DNA of 64,000 nucleotides. Origin: Streptomyces fumanus (lineage in GTDB: Bacteria; Actinomycetota; Actinomycetes; Streptomycetales; Streptomycetaceae). The DNA is taken from positions 124,001-188,000 of the forward strand of contig NZ_BNBI01000001.1 of NCBI RefSeq assembly GCF_014655295.1, read 5' to 3'. Under the pieces are notes generated by a model. That model was not told the origin of the DNA. It saw only the letters and a list, made by a program, of their open reading frames with translations, and did not search any database. This document shows, piece after piece, positions 1-8,885 of this stretch. The first letter of the stretch is position 1. The number at the start of each line of letters is the position of its first letter. The position numbers and the translations under genes were made by a program.

Positions 1-1
1 C

Positions 2-40
2 GCCCCGGGGTTCGACACCCGCGACTACACGCTGCTGTGA
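2..40 (+). CDS. C-terminal tail of an unidentified protein (cut by window edge)
   Basis: An open frame enters from the left edge and stops with TGA at 38-40, giving the tail APGFDTRDYTLL. The next gene, with a good ribosome binding site, starts about 50 bases later on the same strand, so this is probably the real end of a gene. Twelve residues are too few to name a family. Confidence 0.45.
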   Translation, partial: APGFDTRDYTLL

Positions 41-92
41 AGCAGGCGAGGCGGGCCGGCACACACAGCGAACAGACCGGAGAGGAGGGTTC

Positions 93-509
93 ATGGAAGC
101 CCGTGCCCATCGTGCGATCGACCGCTCGGCCGACTCCGTCTGGGCCGATGTCGCGGATTTCGCCGCCATCGCCTCGTGGCACCCCGCCATCACCGACAGC
201 GGGCCCGGCCCCGGACCGGCGACGCGACAGCTCCGCACCAGCGACGGCCACAGCATCACCGAACACCTGCTGGTCAACGACAGCGAGGCGAGAATCCAGG
301 AATACGTGCTGGTCAGCCACCCTTTTCCGGTGACCGACTACCGCGCGCGCATCGAGGTACGGCCTACCGGTACCCAACGGTGTGAAGTGCACTGGTCGGC
401 CTCCTTCCGCCCCACCGCCGGTGACGGGGGCGCCGAACGCGCCATGTTCGAGAACGAGATCTTCCGCCCGGGGCTGGACGCCTTGGCGGAAGGCACGGCC
501 CTCGACTGA
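93..509 (+). CDS. SRPBCC-family (polyketide cyclase/dehydrase-like) protein
   Basis: A 138-residue protein matching the Bet v1-like START fold of bacterial SRPBCC proteins in length and pattern. It opens with an alpha helix containing a V-W-x-D-V-x-D-F motif (SADSVWADVADF), followed by an H-P segment near residue 30 and alternating beta strands (EHLLVND, RIQEYVLVSHPFPVTDYRARIEV). It closes with a long helix (MFENEIFRPGLDALAEG) that would cap the hydrophobic cavity. The start is supported by GGAGAGGAGGG just upstream of the ATG. Members bind small hydrophobic ligands and have no shared reaction, so substrate and role are unknown. No signal peptide is visible, so it is probably cytoplasmic. Confidence 0.8.
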   Translation: MEARAHRAIDRSADSVWADVADFAAIASWHPAITDSGPGPGPATRQLRTSDGHSITEHLLVNDSEARIQEYVLVSHPFPVTDYRARIEVRPTGTQRCEVHWSASFRPTAGDGGAERAMFENEIFRPGLDALAEGTALD

Positions 510-683
510 GCCGCCGCCGGCGGCGTCAGCAGGTCCTGCCCCCGCGGCCCGGCCGGCCGCCGCCCCGGCGCGCTGGTGCGAGCTGAGGCGTCCTCCGCCG
601 CACCCGCGCCTGTGCCGGGTGGGGACGGTGGTCCGAGGGGAGTCCACGGCACCGTCTGGGCCCGGAGGGTGTGTTGTCAATGG

Positions 684-830
684 GTGGTCAGCCAGATCGC
701 CGACTTCTACCGCACCCTGCTCGCCGAGTACGCGGCCCGCGGCGAGTACCCGGTCAACGGCCAGGTCGAGATCCGGGTGACCGGTCCGGAGGACCCGTCC
801 GTGTGCGGCGTACCCGGATCGCTCATTCGG
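684..830 (+). pseudogene. Fragment of a cholesterol-oxidase-like FAD-linked oxidase (remnant)
   Basis: In one frame this stretch reads QIADFYRTLLAEYAARG, then YPVNGQVEIRVTG and EDPSVCGVPGS, with strong coding-like codon use. The PVNGxVEIRVTGL-type motif resembles the substrate-binding part of actinobacterial BsCOX-like cholesterol oxidases, as I recall them. Neither the FAD-binding half nor a continuation exists here: the frame loses similarity after about residue 50 and then stops. It is therefore a decayed internal piece, not a functional gene. The family assignment rests on motif memory and is moderate at best. Confidence 0.4.
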
Positions 831-867
831 TGTGCGCACCGTCTCCCCGCGTGACGAGCCAGAGACC

Positions 868-927
868 ATGCCTCGCACGATCGGGGAAAAGATCGACTTC
901 TTGCTGACGAAGTGCACGCCGGCCTGA
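868..927 (+). pseudogene. Possible N-terminal remnant of an XRE-type regulator
   Basis: An ATG opens the 19-residue frame MPRTIGEKIDFLLTKCTPA followed by TGA. The TIGEKIDFL start resembles the beginning of Streptomyces XRE regulators, but the helix-turn-helix is absent. It sits beside another gene fragment and just before a strong hairpin. It could also be a chance frame. Confidence 0.22.
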
Positions 928-936
928 CTCGCACAC

Positions 937-976
937 GGTGGGGTGGTGTGGAGATAAGCCTCCACACCACCCCACC
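937..976. terminator. Perfect 17-bp hairpin at the 3' end of the RHS gene
   Basis: The stem ggtggggtggtgtggag (937-953) is exactly complementary to 960-976, around the 6-base loop ataagc. On the plus strand the stem is followed by TTTC. It lies 27 bases beyond the stop of the minus-strand RHS gene and after the decayed plus-strand fragments, so it probably acts as a bidirectional terminator. Confidence 0.75.
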
Positions 977-1002
977 TTTCCTAACGCCACGCGAGTGTTA
1001 CA

Positions 1003-4000
1003 TCAGACCCACGTTTTACCTGCGGCGTTGGACTTCAGTTTGTGCTTCTTGACTGCTTCCTTGCACAGGCGGCAAGCAGTCTGTTTAGCCTTTCCGTACG
1101 TCCAGGCCGTGATCTTGCCACCCTTGCTTCGTCCGATTTTGTTGTTGTACTGATCGGCCTTGGAATCCCGCTTGGCCGCCTTGGAACTTCCCGCCTTCTT
1201 CTCATGGGCGTTGCCGAGGGCCTTGGCCAAGTAGGAACCAACCGCCCAGGTCAGCATCGCCTGCCAGATGCAGTGACGGTAGGCGTTCTGCTTCGCCTTG
1301 TTCGAGTACCTCTTTTTGGCTTCGCCGAGGGCCCAGTGCGTGATGTAGACCATGTCTCCGCACCAGAGCAGGAACAGGGCACAGATCGCGGCCTCGGGGA
1401 TGAGGCCGTTGATGCTGTAGTTGCCGCTGATGTCATAACAGTTCACCGGGTCGGCGAAGCAGTAGTCGTAGGAACTGGCATTGCCTCCGACGATGCGGTC
1501 GACGGAAAGGAAGCGTCCGCTGTTCGCGTCGTAGAGGCGGACACCCATGAGCGTGACCGCGCTCGGCGTCTCCGAGGACCGCTGCTCCCCACCGAGCCAG
1601 CCGTAACGGGCTTCGTCCGTGCCGGGGAGGAGGTTGCCGTACTCGTCGTAGGAATTGACGACCGGAGTCGTGGCATCCACCAGGGGGATCTGCGTGGCTA
1701 CGTCGCCGTGCAGATTGGTGAGCTGAAGGACTACGTCTCCGGTGGCATCGGTGGTGGCGATCAGGCCGCCGGTCAGATCCGACAGGTTCCGGGAGATCCG
1801 GCCGTCGCCCTCGTCGGTCCAGGTGGGGTTGTCTCCGTCCGCCCCATAGTGGTTGCGGACACGGGCCGAGGTGGCCCAGGTGCCGCTGTCGTCCTGGTTC
1901 TCGGTGGTGTACGAGGCGAGCCGGCCGGCCGCGTCGAGGTTCCAGGTGGTGCGCTTGCCCCGTGCCGTGATCTGGCGGACCAGGTCGTTGGCGTAGTAGG
2001 TGTTCTGGGCGCCGTCGGCCTGGGCCGTGGTCCGGCCGAACGCGTCGTAGACGGTCCCGGCGGTGATCAGCCGGTCGGCGCTGTCATAAGACGAGTTGAC
2101 CGTCGTGGTCGTGGGGTCGCCACCGTCCACGTCGTCGATCGTGGTCGCCAGGGAGGTGCGGTTGGTGTTGTCGTCGAACCCGTAGGCGCGGTGGGTGGTG
2201 ACGCCGGTCTGGGTGTCGTCGGCCTTGGTGAGCCGACCGGCCGCGTCATAGGTGTACGCCTGGTAGGCGCCGCCGCCGGTGTAGGTGGTGCGGGAGACGA
2301 CCTGGCCGTGGATGTTCTCGCTGGTCGACTCGCCCTGTACGGTCCAGCCGGATTCCCAGTGCCAGTAGCGCGACGTCTCGCTGCCCGTGGGGTCGAGGTT
2401 GAACTCGACGTTCATGTTCCACGGCAGCTTCTGCTGGTAGAGGCGGCCGTCGGAGTCGTAGGAGCCCGTGACGTCCCCGATGGTGCCCATGACGGAGTCG
2501 TGAATCCGAGTCGGCAGACCGGTGAGGCTCTCGTAGTCGTAGGTGATCTCCGAGGGCGCCGAGTCGGACCGCTTGGTGACCCGGTCACGGATGTCGTACG
2601 CGGTGCGCGTCACATTGCCCGCGCCGTCGTCGTACGAGATCTCCCGGCCGAGCTTGTCGGCGGCATAACGGATCGTTGCCGTTCCGTCGGACATGGTGGC
2701 CACCTGTCCGTTCGACGGGTCGAACGTGATGGTCTGGGTCGGTACCGCGGTGCCGCTTCCACCGCTCACCCGGACCTGATTGCCGCGGCCGGCGGCGTCG
2801 TAGGTGGTGACGGTGGTGCGCGTTACGCCGTTGGCGGTTTCGGAGGTCTTGGAGACGTTGCCCCAGCGATCGTACTCAAGGGTTTTCGTCGGCAGTTCGT
2901 CTGGATTCGTTCCTCCGCCAGTGATCTTCCCTCCCGGGCCGCTGGAGCAGAGCAGGTCCGCCCACTCCGGACGTCCCGAGCAGGTGCCGGTGCCCGTGGC
3001 GGACCAGTACTGGGACACCACCGTTCCGGCATCCGCGCCGTCCGACTTGGGCTGGGAGTTCTTGGTGATGCGTCCCTGCGCGTCGTAGGCAGAGGTACGG
3101 GTCAGCTTCAACCCGTCGGGGTCCGTCACGGTCCTGGTGGGCAGGCCCTTGATCCAGTCGTAAGCGGTGGAGGTGGTGCGGACGTCCCCGTCGGTCGGGT
3201 ATCCATCGACGAACGCACCGGTGGTACTGGTGGTCGCCTGGTCGGAGACCCGGGCGGTGCCGTCGGTCGGGCGGCCCTCGTCGTACCGGGTGACGGTGTG
3301 TTCCCGGGCCGGAACCTGGGTGCCGGCCGGTATGTCAGGGCTGTCGGCATCGCCTTGCAACTGCTTGGTCAGAGTGACCAGGTGCAGCGGCCCCCGCTCC
3401 TCCAGCATCCTTCTGCCGTCGGCGGAGTACTGCGCGACCGTGGCCAGCTTGTACGCGCGTTCGGCCGTTGAGTCGGCGAGAAGGCCCAGTTCGCTCTGCG
3501 TGTTGACCTGGTAGTCCGCGCTGCCGAGGGCGAGTTCCCGGTTGGTGGCCCCCAGTTCGAAGACGACGTTGCCGTACGTGTCGTACTGCGTGGTCGTCAG
3601 ATGGCGACCGGGCAGACCGGTGTTGACCTGGAGTCCGGAGGCGTTGGTGTAGGTGATGGTCGCCTTGTCGTAGGCACCCGCGGCGAGGTCGCCGCCGGTG
3701 TGGGAGGCGGGCACCTGGTCGGCCGGGAAGAGGGCGGTGGCGTCCGTGGGCACGTCCGTCTGCCCCCACGTCCTGGCGTCGGCCGCGGTCACCTGGTTGG
3801 GTGCCGTGGAGCCGGAGAGCGGAACGTCGTAGACGAGGGAGACCGCCGCCTTTCCGCCGTCGGTCTCGTCCGCGCTGCCCGGCTTCAAGGTGGGCCGTGA
3901 GGCGGACAGCAGCATGCCGTTACCTGCCACCGAGCCGGCGCCGGCCTTGCCGTACTCGAAGGTCCACGGCAGCTCGCCCGGCGGAGTCTGGGTGACCACA

Positions 4001-7000
4001 CGGCCCGCGCTGTCGTAGGTGTAGGCCGTCTTCAGTGCCGGGGAGACCCGCGGGTCCCACTGTTCACGCAGTCGGCCCGAGGCGTCGTAGGCGTACGAGG
4101 ACACCACGGTGGCCGTGGCGTTGGCCGCGCCGGGAACGGTGGTCCACAGGCGGATACGTGAGACCTGTCCCGCGTAGTCGCCCAGTGTGCTGCCGGTAGC
4201 CGTGGTGGCGGTGGCGTACTGGTACTCCAGGATTCTGCACCCCTTGGTGGAAGGGGTGCTGGCACAGGTGCTGTTGGCGACCGCCGAGGTGGGGGCGATC
4301 GCGTACTTCGGACGGGACAGGACCTTGCCGTCCACGGTGACCTTCTCGGCGACCAGCGACGTGGTCGAGTTCTCCGTGGACAGTGAGGTCTGCGTAAGCT
4401 GCCAGGTCGTCGCGGACGCGTCGATCTTGGCGAACTGAGACGTCGTGCCCTCGGTGTCCTTCAAGGTGAAGGCGGTGGCCAGGCTGCCGGTCAGGGTCAG
4501 TGTCTCGGCACCCTCTTCGGGTTTCCATCCACCCCCGCTCAGCGCGGTGAACCCGGTCTCCTCACCCTCGATGTCCACCAGCGCGACAGAGGTGCTCGAC
4601 GTCCGGCGTATGTAGAGCGCCTCGGAGTCGGACAGTTCCGCCGCGGTGCCCGCGGTCCACTGCGGTCCGTAGATGGCGACCTGTCCCTCTTGCTGGGCTC
4701 CGTCCGTGGGGCGGCGGGAAGATGCGGTGCGGCTCGCCGTCAGGCCGAAGCCCGAGGCGTCGGTCGCGGACAGCACATGGTCGCCGGTCAGCATGTTCAC
4801 GTCACCCGGACCAGCGGCCTGGGTCGGTGCGGCGCCCGCGTTGCGGTCGACCGTGAGGGAGGTGGCCGGGGAGGCATCGGTACTGGAGCCGTCGGTGAAG
4901 ACCGCTCGCAGTTCTATCGCGCCGTCCTCGCTGAGGCTGTCGGTGATGTTCCACACCAGTGCCTCCGGCAGGCCGCCGGTGACCGGCGCGGGCCAGGCGG
5001 TGAGGGTGCTGTTGTCCGACTTCCGGCGTACGTCGGCGACCGGGACGTCCTTCCAGGTGTCCGTCTCGCCGCGCCGGTACTGGTAGCGCACGCCCGTGTC
5101 AGCGGTCTTGCCCTGGCCGGTCAGTACGGTCCGCCGCGCCGGGCGATCCCCCTGGGCCGGCGTGAGCAGCGCCGCGCCCGAGCCCGCGTAGAACGTGAAG
5201 GTGGTGGCGCTGGAAGTGTTGCCGGCGGCGTCCTTCGTGCGGGCGGTCAGGGTGTGCTTGCCCGCCCGGAAGACGGGCTCGGCGGTCACTGCCGCGCCGG
5301 TGGTGGCGATCGACTGCCACGTGCCGCCGTCCAGTTGCCACTGGACGTCCTTGACGTCGGTCGAGGGCGGGGTGAGGGTGAAGCCGCCGCTGAAGTCGCC
5401 GCTGCCGTCCGGGCTGCCGGACCACTGGCCCGCCGGGTAGTCGTCGGAGGCAATCCTGGTCACCGCAGGGGCCGTGGTGTCCACTGTCAGGGTGCGGAAC
5501 GCCGACCAGGCACTGGTGGCGGAGCCGTCACCGGACCGTACCCGCCATTTGTAGGAGCCGGCCGCGAGGGCTGCGGGCGTCCAGTTGGCCTGGGCTCCGG
5601 AAGCGACCGCGGCACTGCTGCCGGAGCGCACCGCGGACGTTCCGCTGGAGGCCCACACCTCGTAGTCGAGAGTGACCTGCGAGCCGTCGCCGTCCAGTGC
5701 CTTGGCCGACAGCGTCGGGGTGGTGTCGTTCGTGGCCGCCGCGCTGAGCGGAGTGATCAGCGTCGGTACGCCGGGCACCGAGTTGTACGTGACGGACAGG
5801 TAGGGGGTGTTGCTGGACGCGTTGCCCGAGTAGAAACGCTTCCAGCCATAGGGGTCGGACTCGTCCGTGGCGCGCAGACCCAGGTGGTTGGTGCCATTGC
5901 CGTTGGCCGCCCATGACTTGGCCAGGGTGGTCACATCCGCGCTGACCCAGCCGTCGTTGCAGGCGCTGGAGTATCCCTTGGTCTGGGTGCTGGTGGCGTA
6001 CTGCGTCCCCCAGGTCGGCTGGTCCGTCCAGCGGGAGGAGGTGCTCGCGGCTTGAGTGGACCAGACTTCCCAACTCTTGGCGGTGCAGGACCACGAGTGG
6101 TAGGTGAACAGGTTCAGCTTGGCGGCGGTGACCTGCTTGCCCGTGATGTTCTTCATCGGGAAGGACAGGAACGAGCGGGCGATCTGCGAGGAGCCGTTGT
6201 TGCCGAGCTTGAGGTCGGTCGAGGCCGACTGGTCGGTGGTGTAGCCCTGTTGAACGAAGGTGTCGAAGCTGGTGCCGACGTTGATCGCCGGGTCGATCGT
6301 CACCGGGAACTTCGTCGAGTCGTCGGCCAGGAACTTCGCGTCGGGCGTCAGAGTGAGGGTGACGGTGTCGCCGTCCTGGGCCACCTTCACGTCCACCTTG
6401 GCGGTGCGCTCGTGCTCACCGGACCTGGCGTCCACCTGTGCGTCCCACATGACCGGCGCGGGCAGGAACCCCACGGCCTTGCCCTTGGCGTCGGCGAAGG
6501 ACACGGAACCGTCCTTGTTCACCTCGGCCTTCAGGTTCTTGGCCGTCAGGCTGTACGCGATGGCCCCGCCGGCATCGACAGCGCCGCGGTCCTTCAGTTC
6601 GAGGAACTGCTCGTAGCCGGTGCGGGTCGACTCGACCAGGAGATCTGCCGAGGGCAGCGCGTCGCGGTAGCGGGCGACATTGTTCTCCTCGCCCTCGATC
6701 TGCGGAGCGGGGAGGGCCCCGTACCAGCCCAGTTGCAGTTGCTGTCCGGTCCGGCCCTCCAACGTCACGAGGGGGACGCCGGCGGAGCCCGTTGTCTCGC
6801 CGGCCTCTTCCAGTCCCTTGGGGGCCCGGGACCTGCCCGCCAGGCGCAGCCCTTGCGGGTGTTGGCGGGCACCGACCGAGCCGTCCGACAGCTTCCGCAG
6901 GGAGACGTCGATGTCCTGCCAGCGGCCCTGATCATCCTTGAAACGGACCGGACCGGCGTACGCCTGCTCGGTCACCGAGCCGTCCGGGTTCACGTAGACC

Positions 7001-7317
7001 GTCGACGTCCCGGTCCGGGCGTCCAGAGCCTCGATGCGGCGGTTCTGTATCTTCGCCTTCAGCCGGGCGGCGGCAACCGAATCCGCTGTCGCCGCTCCGA
7101 GGTCCTTCGCCTGCTTGCCCTGGTCGGCGGCCGGGGCCTCACGGCCGGCAGCCGCCGCCAGGCTGGTTTCTCCAGCCATCGCAACGGCCTCGAACGCCAT
7201 CGCCAGGACTATCGCTGCCGCCACCGAGCGCAGGCGTCTTCGCCGATGAGCGGGGAGGAAGGGCTGCCCGGACGGACTGTCCGATCGGCGCCCCGATCTA
7301 AGGAACGTGGCTATCAA
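1003..7317 (-). CDS. Secreted RHS-repeat polymorphic toxin with C-terminal toxin-like domain
   Basis: About 2,104 residues. A basic N-terminus and hydrophobic stretch (VAAAIVLAMAFEAVAMA) look like a signal peptide. Next come a DNRLRE-like region (about residues 330-500, with the W-x-D-Q-P-T-W pattern), Ig/FnIII-like modules (to about 800), and many YD repeats (TYDAAGRL, YDSAGRV) forming the RHS shell. The shell ends with RLYDANSGRFLSVD. The variable C-terminus (about the last 135 residues) contains NAYRHCIWQAMLTW, NAHE and DQYNNKIGR, a His/Glu/Asp/Asn pattern reminiscent of DUF6973-type domains; its activity is unknown. The usual DPxGL release motif is replaced by YDISGNYS. The TTG at 7317 has AAGGAG five bases upstream and is preferred over a TTG at 7332. 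A 12-bp palindrome (AAGTGATCACTT, 7404-7415) lies upstream. No immunity gene follows. Confidence 0.88.
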   Translation of the reverse strand: MIATFLRSGRRSDSPSGQPFLPAHRRRRLRSVAAAIVLAMAFEAVAMAGETSLAAAAGREAPAADQGKQAKDLGAATADSVAAARLKAKIQNRRIEALDARTGTSTVYVNPDGSVTEQAYAGPVRFKDDQGRWQDIDVSLRKLSDGSVGARQHPQGLRLAGRSRAPKGLEEAGETTGSAGVPLVTLEGRTGQQLQLGWYGALPAPQIEGEENNVARYRDALPSADLLVESTRTGYEQFLELKDRGAVDAGGAIAYSLTAKNLKAEVNKDGSVSFADAKGKAVGFLPAPVMWDAQVDARSGEHERTAKVDVKVAQDGDTVTLTLTPDAKFLADDSTKFPVTIDPAINVGTSFDTFVQQGYTTDQSASTDLKLGNNGSSQIARSFLSFPMKNITGKQVTAAKLNLFTYHSWSCTAKSWEVWSTQAASTSSRWTDQPTWGTQYATSTQTKGYSSACNDGWVSADVTTLAKSWAANGNGTNHLGLRATDESDPYGWKRFYSGNASSNTPYLSVTYNSVPGVPTLITPLSAAATNDTTPTLSAKALDGDGSQVTLDYEVWASSGTSAVRSGSSAAVASGAQANWTPAALAAGSYKWRVRSGDGSATSAWSAFRTLTVDTTAPAVTRIASDDYPAGQWSGSPDGSGDFSGGFTLTPPSTDVKDVQWQLDGGTWQSIATTGAAVTAEPVFRAGKHTLTARTKDAAGNTSSATTFTFYAGSGAALLTPAQGDRPARRTVLTGQGKTADTGVRYQYRRGETDTWKDVPVADVRRKSDNSTLTAWPAPVTGGLPEALVWNITDSLSEDGAIELRAVFTDGSSTDASPATSLTVDRNAGAAPTQAAGPGDVNMLTGDHVLSATDASGFGLTASRTASSRRPTDGAQQEGQVAIYGPQWTAGTAAELSDSEALYIRRTSSTSVALVDIEGEETGFTALSGGGWKPEEGAETLTLTGSLATAFTLKDTEGTTSQFAKIDASATTWQLTQTSLSTENSTTSLVAEKVTVDGKVLSRPKYAIAPTSAVANSTCASTPSTKGCRILEYQYATATTATGSTLGDYAGQVSRIRLWTTVPGAANATATVVSSYAYDASGRLREQWDPRVSPALKTAYTYDSAGRVVTQTPPGELPWTFEYGKAGAGSVAGNGMLLSASRPTLKPGSADETDGGKAAVSLVYDVPLSGSTAPNQVTAADARTWGQTDVPTDATALFPADQVPASHTGGDLAAGAYDKATITYTNASGLQVNTGLPGRHLTTTQYDTYGNVVFELGATNRELALGSADYQVNTQSELGLLADSTAERAYKLATVAQYSADGRRMLEERGPLHLVTLTKQLQGDADSPDIPAGTQVPAREHTVTRYDEGRPTDGTARVSDQATTSTTGAFVDGYPTDGDVRTTSTAYDWIKGLPTRTVTDPDGLKLTRTSAYDAQGRITKNSQPKSDGADAGTVVSQYWSATGTGTCSGRPEWADLLCSSGPGGKITGGGTNPDELPTKTLEYDRWGNVSKTSETANGVTRTTVTTYDAAGRGNQVRVSGGSGTAVPTQTITFDPSNGQVATMSDGTATIRYAADKLGREISYDDGAGNVTRTAYDIRDRVTKRSDSAPSEITYDYESLTGLPTRIHDSVMGTIGDVTGSYDSDGRLYQQKLPWNMNVEFNLDPTGSETSRYWHWESGWTVQGESTSENIHGQVVSRTTYTGGGAYQAYTYDAAGRLTKADDTQTGVTTHRAYGFDDNTNRTSLATTIDDVDGGDPTTTTVNSSYDSADRLITAGTVYDAFGRTTAQADGAQNTYYANDLVRQITARGKRTTWNLDAAGRLASYTTENQDDSGTWATSARVRNHYGADGDNPTWTDEGDGRISRNLSDLTGGLIATTDATGDVVLQLTNLHGDVATQIPLVDATTPVVNSYDEYGNLLPGTDEARYGWLGGEQRSSETPSAVTLMGVRLYDANSGRFLSVDRIVGGNASSYDYCFADPVNCYDISGNYSINGLIPEAAICALFLLWCGDMVYITHWALGEAKKRYSNKAKQNAYRHCIWQAMLTWAVGSYLAKALGNAHEKKAGSSKAAKRDSKADQYNNKIGRSKGGKITAWTYGKAKQTACRLCKEAVKKHKLKSNAAGKTWV

Positions 7318-7607
7318 GCTCACTCCTTGCAACGGTGCGGGTTCATCCCGCGAGCACCATTGATCTTCACATGGCGCTTACAACTGGCATCCGTCGCGAG
7401 CAGAAGTGATCACTTACCGGCCAAAGGTTGGCGGATAGCTGCGCGCATGGTTTTGGAGCGCGGGACTCCGCCGTCGGGGCCGAGGTGCGGCCGGAAGACG
7501 CCAACGAAACCTGGCCGCTCTCGACGCCCTACCGATGATGATCCAGTCCGGGCGGTCACGCCCTGGAACCGGCACGGTGCTCAGCGCCCCGACACGGCGG
7601 GGATCCC

Positions 7608-8168
7608 TCAGTCCTGGCAACTGGTCGTGGAACCGTCGGCCGAGGACGTGACGGACACTCGGTACCCGGCCCCGGTACGGAACTCAGGTCCGGCCTCTGT
7701 CTCTTCCGCATCGAGGATCTCTTCGGTCAGGAAGTAGACGTCCAACATGGCTGCGTCGCCCGCTTCACCACGGGTGAAGCACAGGTTCGCGGCTTGCCCT
7801 TCCGGTGATCGCCGGGTGGCAGGAGAAGGCGTCCAGCCGGTTCGCTCCGCCGCGGCTCGATAGTGCCGTGTCACGTCGGCCTTGGCACCAGGGAAGACGT
7901 AAGTACGTTCGGCGTAGAGTTGCACGTCACCGCTGTCTTCCCAGCAGCCGGCGTCCAGGCCCTTGAAGCCTCCGGGCTCAACCGCTCCCACGGGCTGAGA
8001 GTCGAGGACGGCGTGCGCCTTCAGCTTGTCGACCCGGCTCTCGGTACCCTCACAGCCCGAGGCGGAAGCGGCGTCGGCCAAGGTCTGGCATCCGGTGAGC
8101 GCTCCCGTCGCCCAGACGGTCAACACCAGGGGAATGACATACCGCCGGGCCTCTTTGCGAGGTGTCAC
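7608..8168 (-). CDS. Putative secreted lipoprotein, function unknown
   Basis: A 186-residue protein with a basic start (MTPRKEARRY), a hydrophobic segment and the lipobox LTGC at about residues 24-27, so it should be lipid-anchored outside the membrane after signal peptidase II cleavage. The mature part has three further cysteines (SGCEG, AGCWED, NLCFTRG), plus one at the C-terminal TSCQD; these may form disulfides. It ends 275 bases upstream of the RHS toxin on the same strand, a distance that suggests separate promoters. It may belong to the same accessory block; upstream placement makes an immunity role possible but unproven. I do not recognise a family. Confidence 0.75.
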   Translation of the reverse strand: MTPRKEARRYVIPLVLTVWATGALTGCQTLADAASASGCEGTESRVDKLKAHAVLDSQPVGAVEPGGFKGLDAGCWEDSGDVQLYAERTYVFPGAKADVTRHYRAAAERTGWTPSPATRRSPEGQAANLCFTRGEAGDAAMLDVYFLTEEILDAEETEAGPEFRTGAGYRVSVTSSADGSTTSCQD

Positions 8169-8481
8169 GTCAACTCCTTGGCCGACAGTCGAGGGCAGTT
8201 GGTTACGCCAACCAGAAGCCGACCTGCGCGGTTAGTCACCGTAGCACTGGATCATCCGGACACCTCAACATCATCGCAGGGGGCGCCAGTTGGGGCGCAC
8301 GCTCTGCAGGCACTGGACGCGGGACGACCGCTGTACCTCCGCGACGGCGCACCCCCCATACGACAAGAGGTTTCGCCCAGCTCCGGCGCCCGAGGCATGG
8401 CTGCTATCAGGCATACGTGAGTTCGACGCGCACCGTGGCACCTGACCTGCGTTTTCGCTGGCCAGAGACCCTAGGCGGCAG
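8169..8481. other. Intergenic stretch without a recognisable gene
   Basis: About 310 bases between the lipoprotein start and the rnpB 3' end, both on the minus strand. Base composition is lower in GC than in the surrounding genes. No reading frame here has convincing codon use, and I see no clear RNA or repeat. It presumably holds the lipoprotein promoter. Confidence 0.5.
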
Positions 8482-8885
8482 ACGAGCCGGGCTGTACGCC
8501 GGGTTCTGTCCCCCGGGCCCTCGCGGGCGTCGGGGTGACGGCCATCCATCTAGGACCGGTGTTGCCACCGGCCTCCAGCGGTCTACCCGCGGACTCGGGC
8601 GGGCCGCCCTCGGTCGTCCGCGCAGAGCACCTTTCACGGCGCTCCTCTTGACCTTGCTCCGGGTGGGGTTTACCTAGCTGCCCAGGTCACCCTGGGCACT
8701 GGTGGTCTCTTACACCACCGTTTCACCCTTACCGAGGACCGAGGTCCCCGGCGGTCTGCTTTCTGTGGCACTGTCCCGCGGGTCACCCCGGGTGGCCGTT
8801 AGCCACCACCCTGCCCTGTGGAGCCCGGACGTTCCTCGGGAAGCCCCCGTCAAGGGGACTCCACGCGGCCGTCCGCCCGGCTCGT
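8482..8885 (-). ncRNA. rnpB: RNase P RNA (M1 RNA, bacterial type A)
   Basis: This is the catalytic RNA of RNase P, which matures tRNA 5' ends. Read on the minus strand, it starts with CGAGCCGGGCGGACGGCCGC and ends with the complementary CAGCCCGGCTCG, closing helix P1. Conserved blocks are present in order: GAGGAACGTCCGGGCTCC near the 5' end (CR-I), AGGGTGGTGGCTAACGGCC, GACAGTGCCACAGAAAG (universal CR-II/III core), AGGTAAACCC, and the CCGGTTCT-type 3' core. The length of about 404 nt is normal for Streptomyces. Shadow frames here are not genes. The 5' end lies inside the 3' end of the upstream EamA gene. Confidence 0.95.

Noticed and set aside
707..970. Minus-strand 87-codon frame as an immunity gene for the RHS toxin
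   Set aside because: Arg/Ser/Pro-rich shadow composition, no ribosome binding site, and it crosses the hairpin.
1042..3471. Long plus-strand frame of 809 codons opposite the RHS gene
   Set aside because: It is the antisense shadow of the RHS coding sequence; it has GC-skewed Val/Gly/Arg composition, no start signal and no recognisable motif.
8026..8677. Several short frames over 8,160-8,680
   Set aside because: They overlap rnpB and its flank; the RNA gene explains the conservation.
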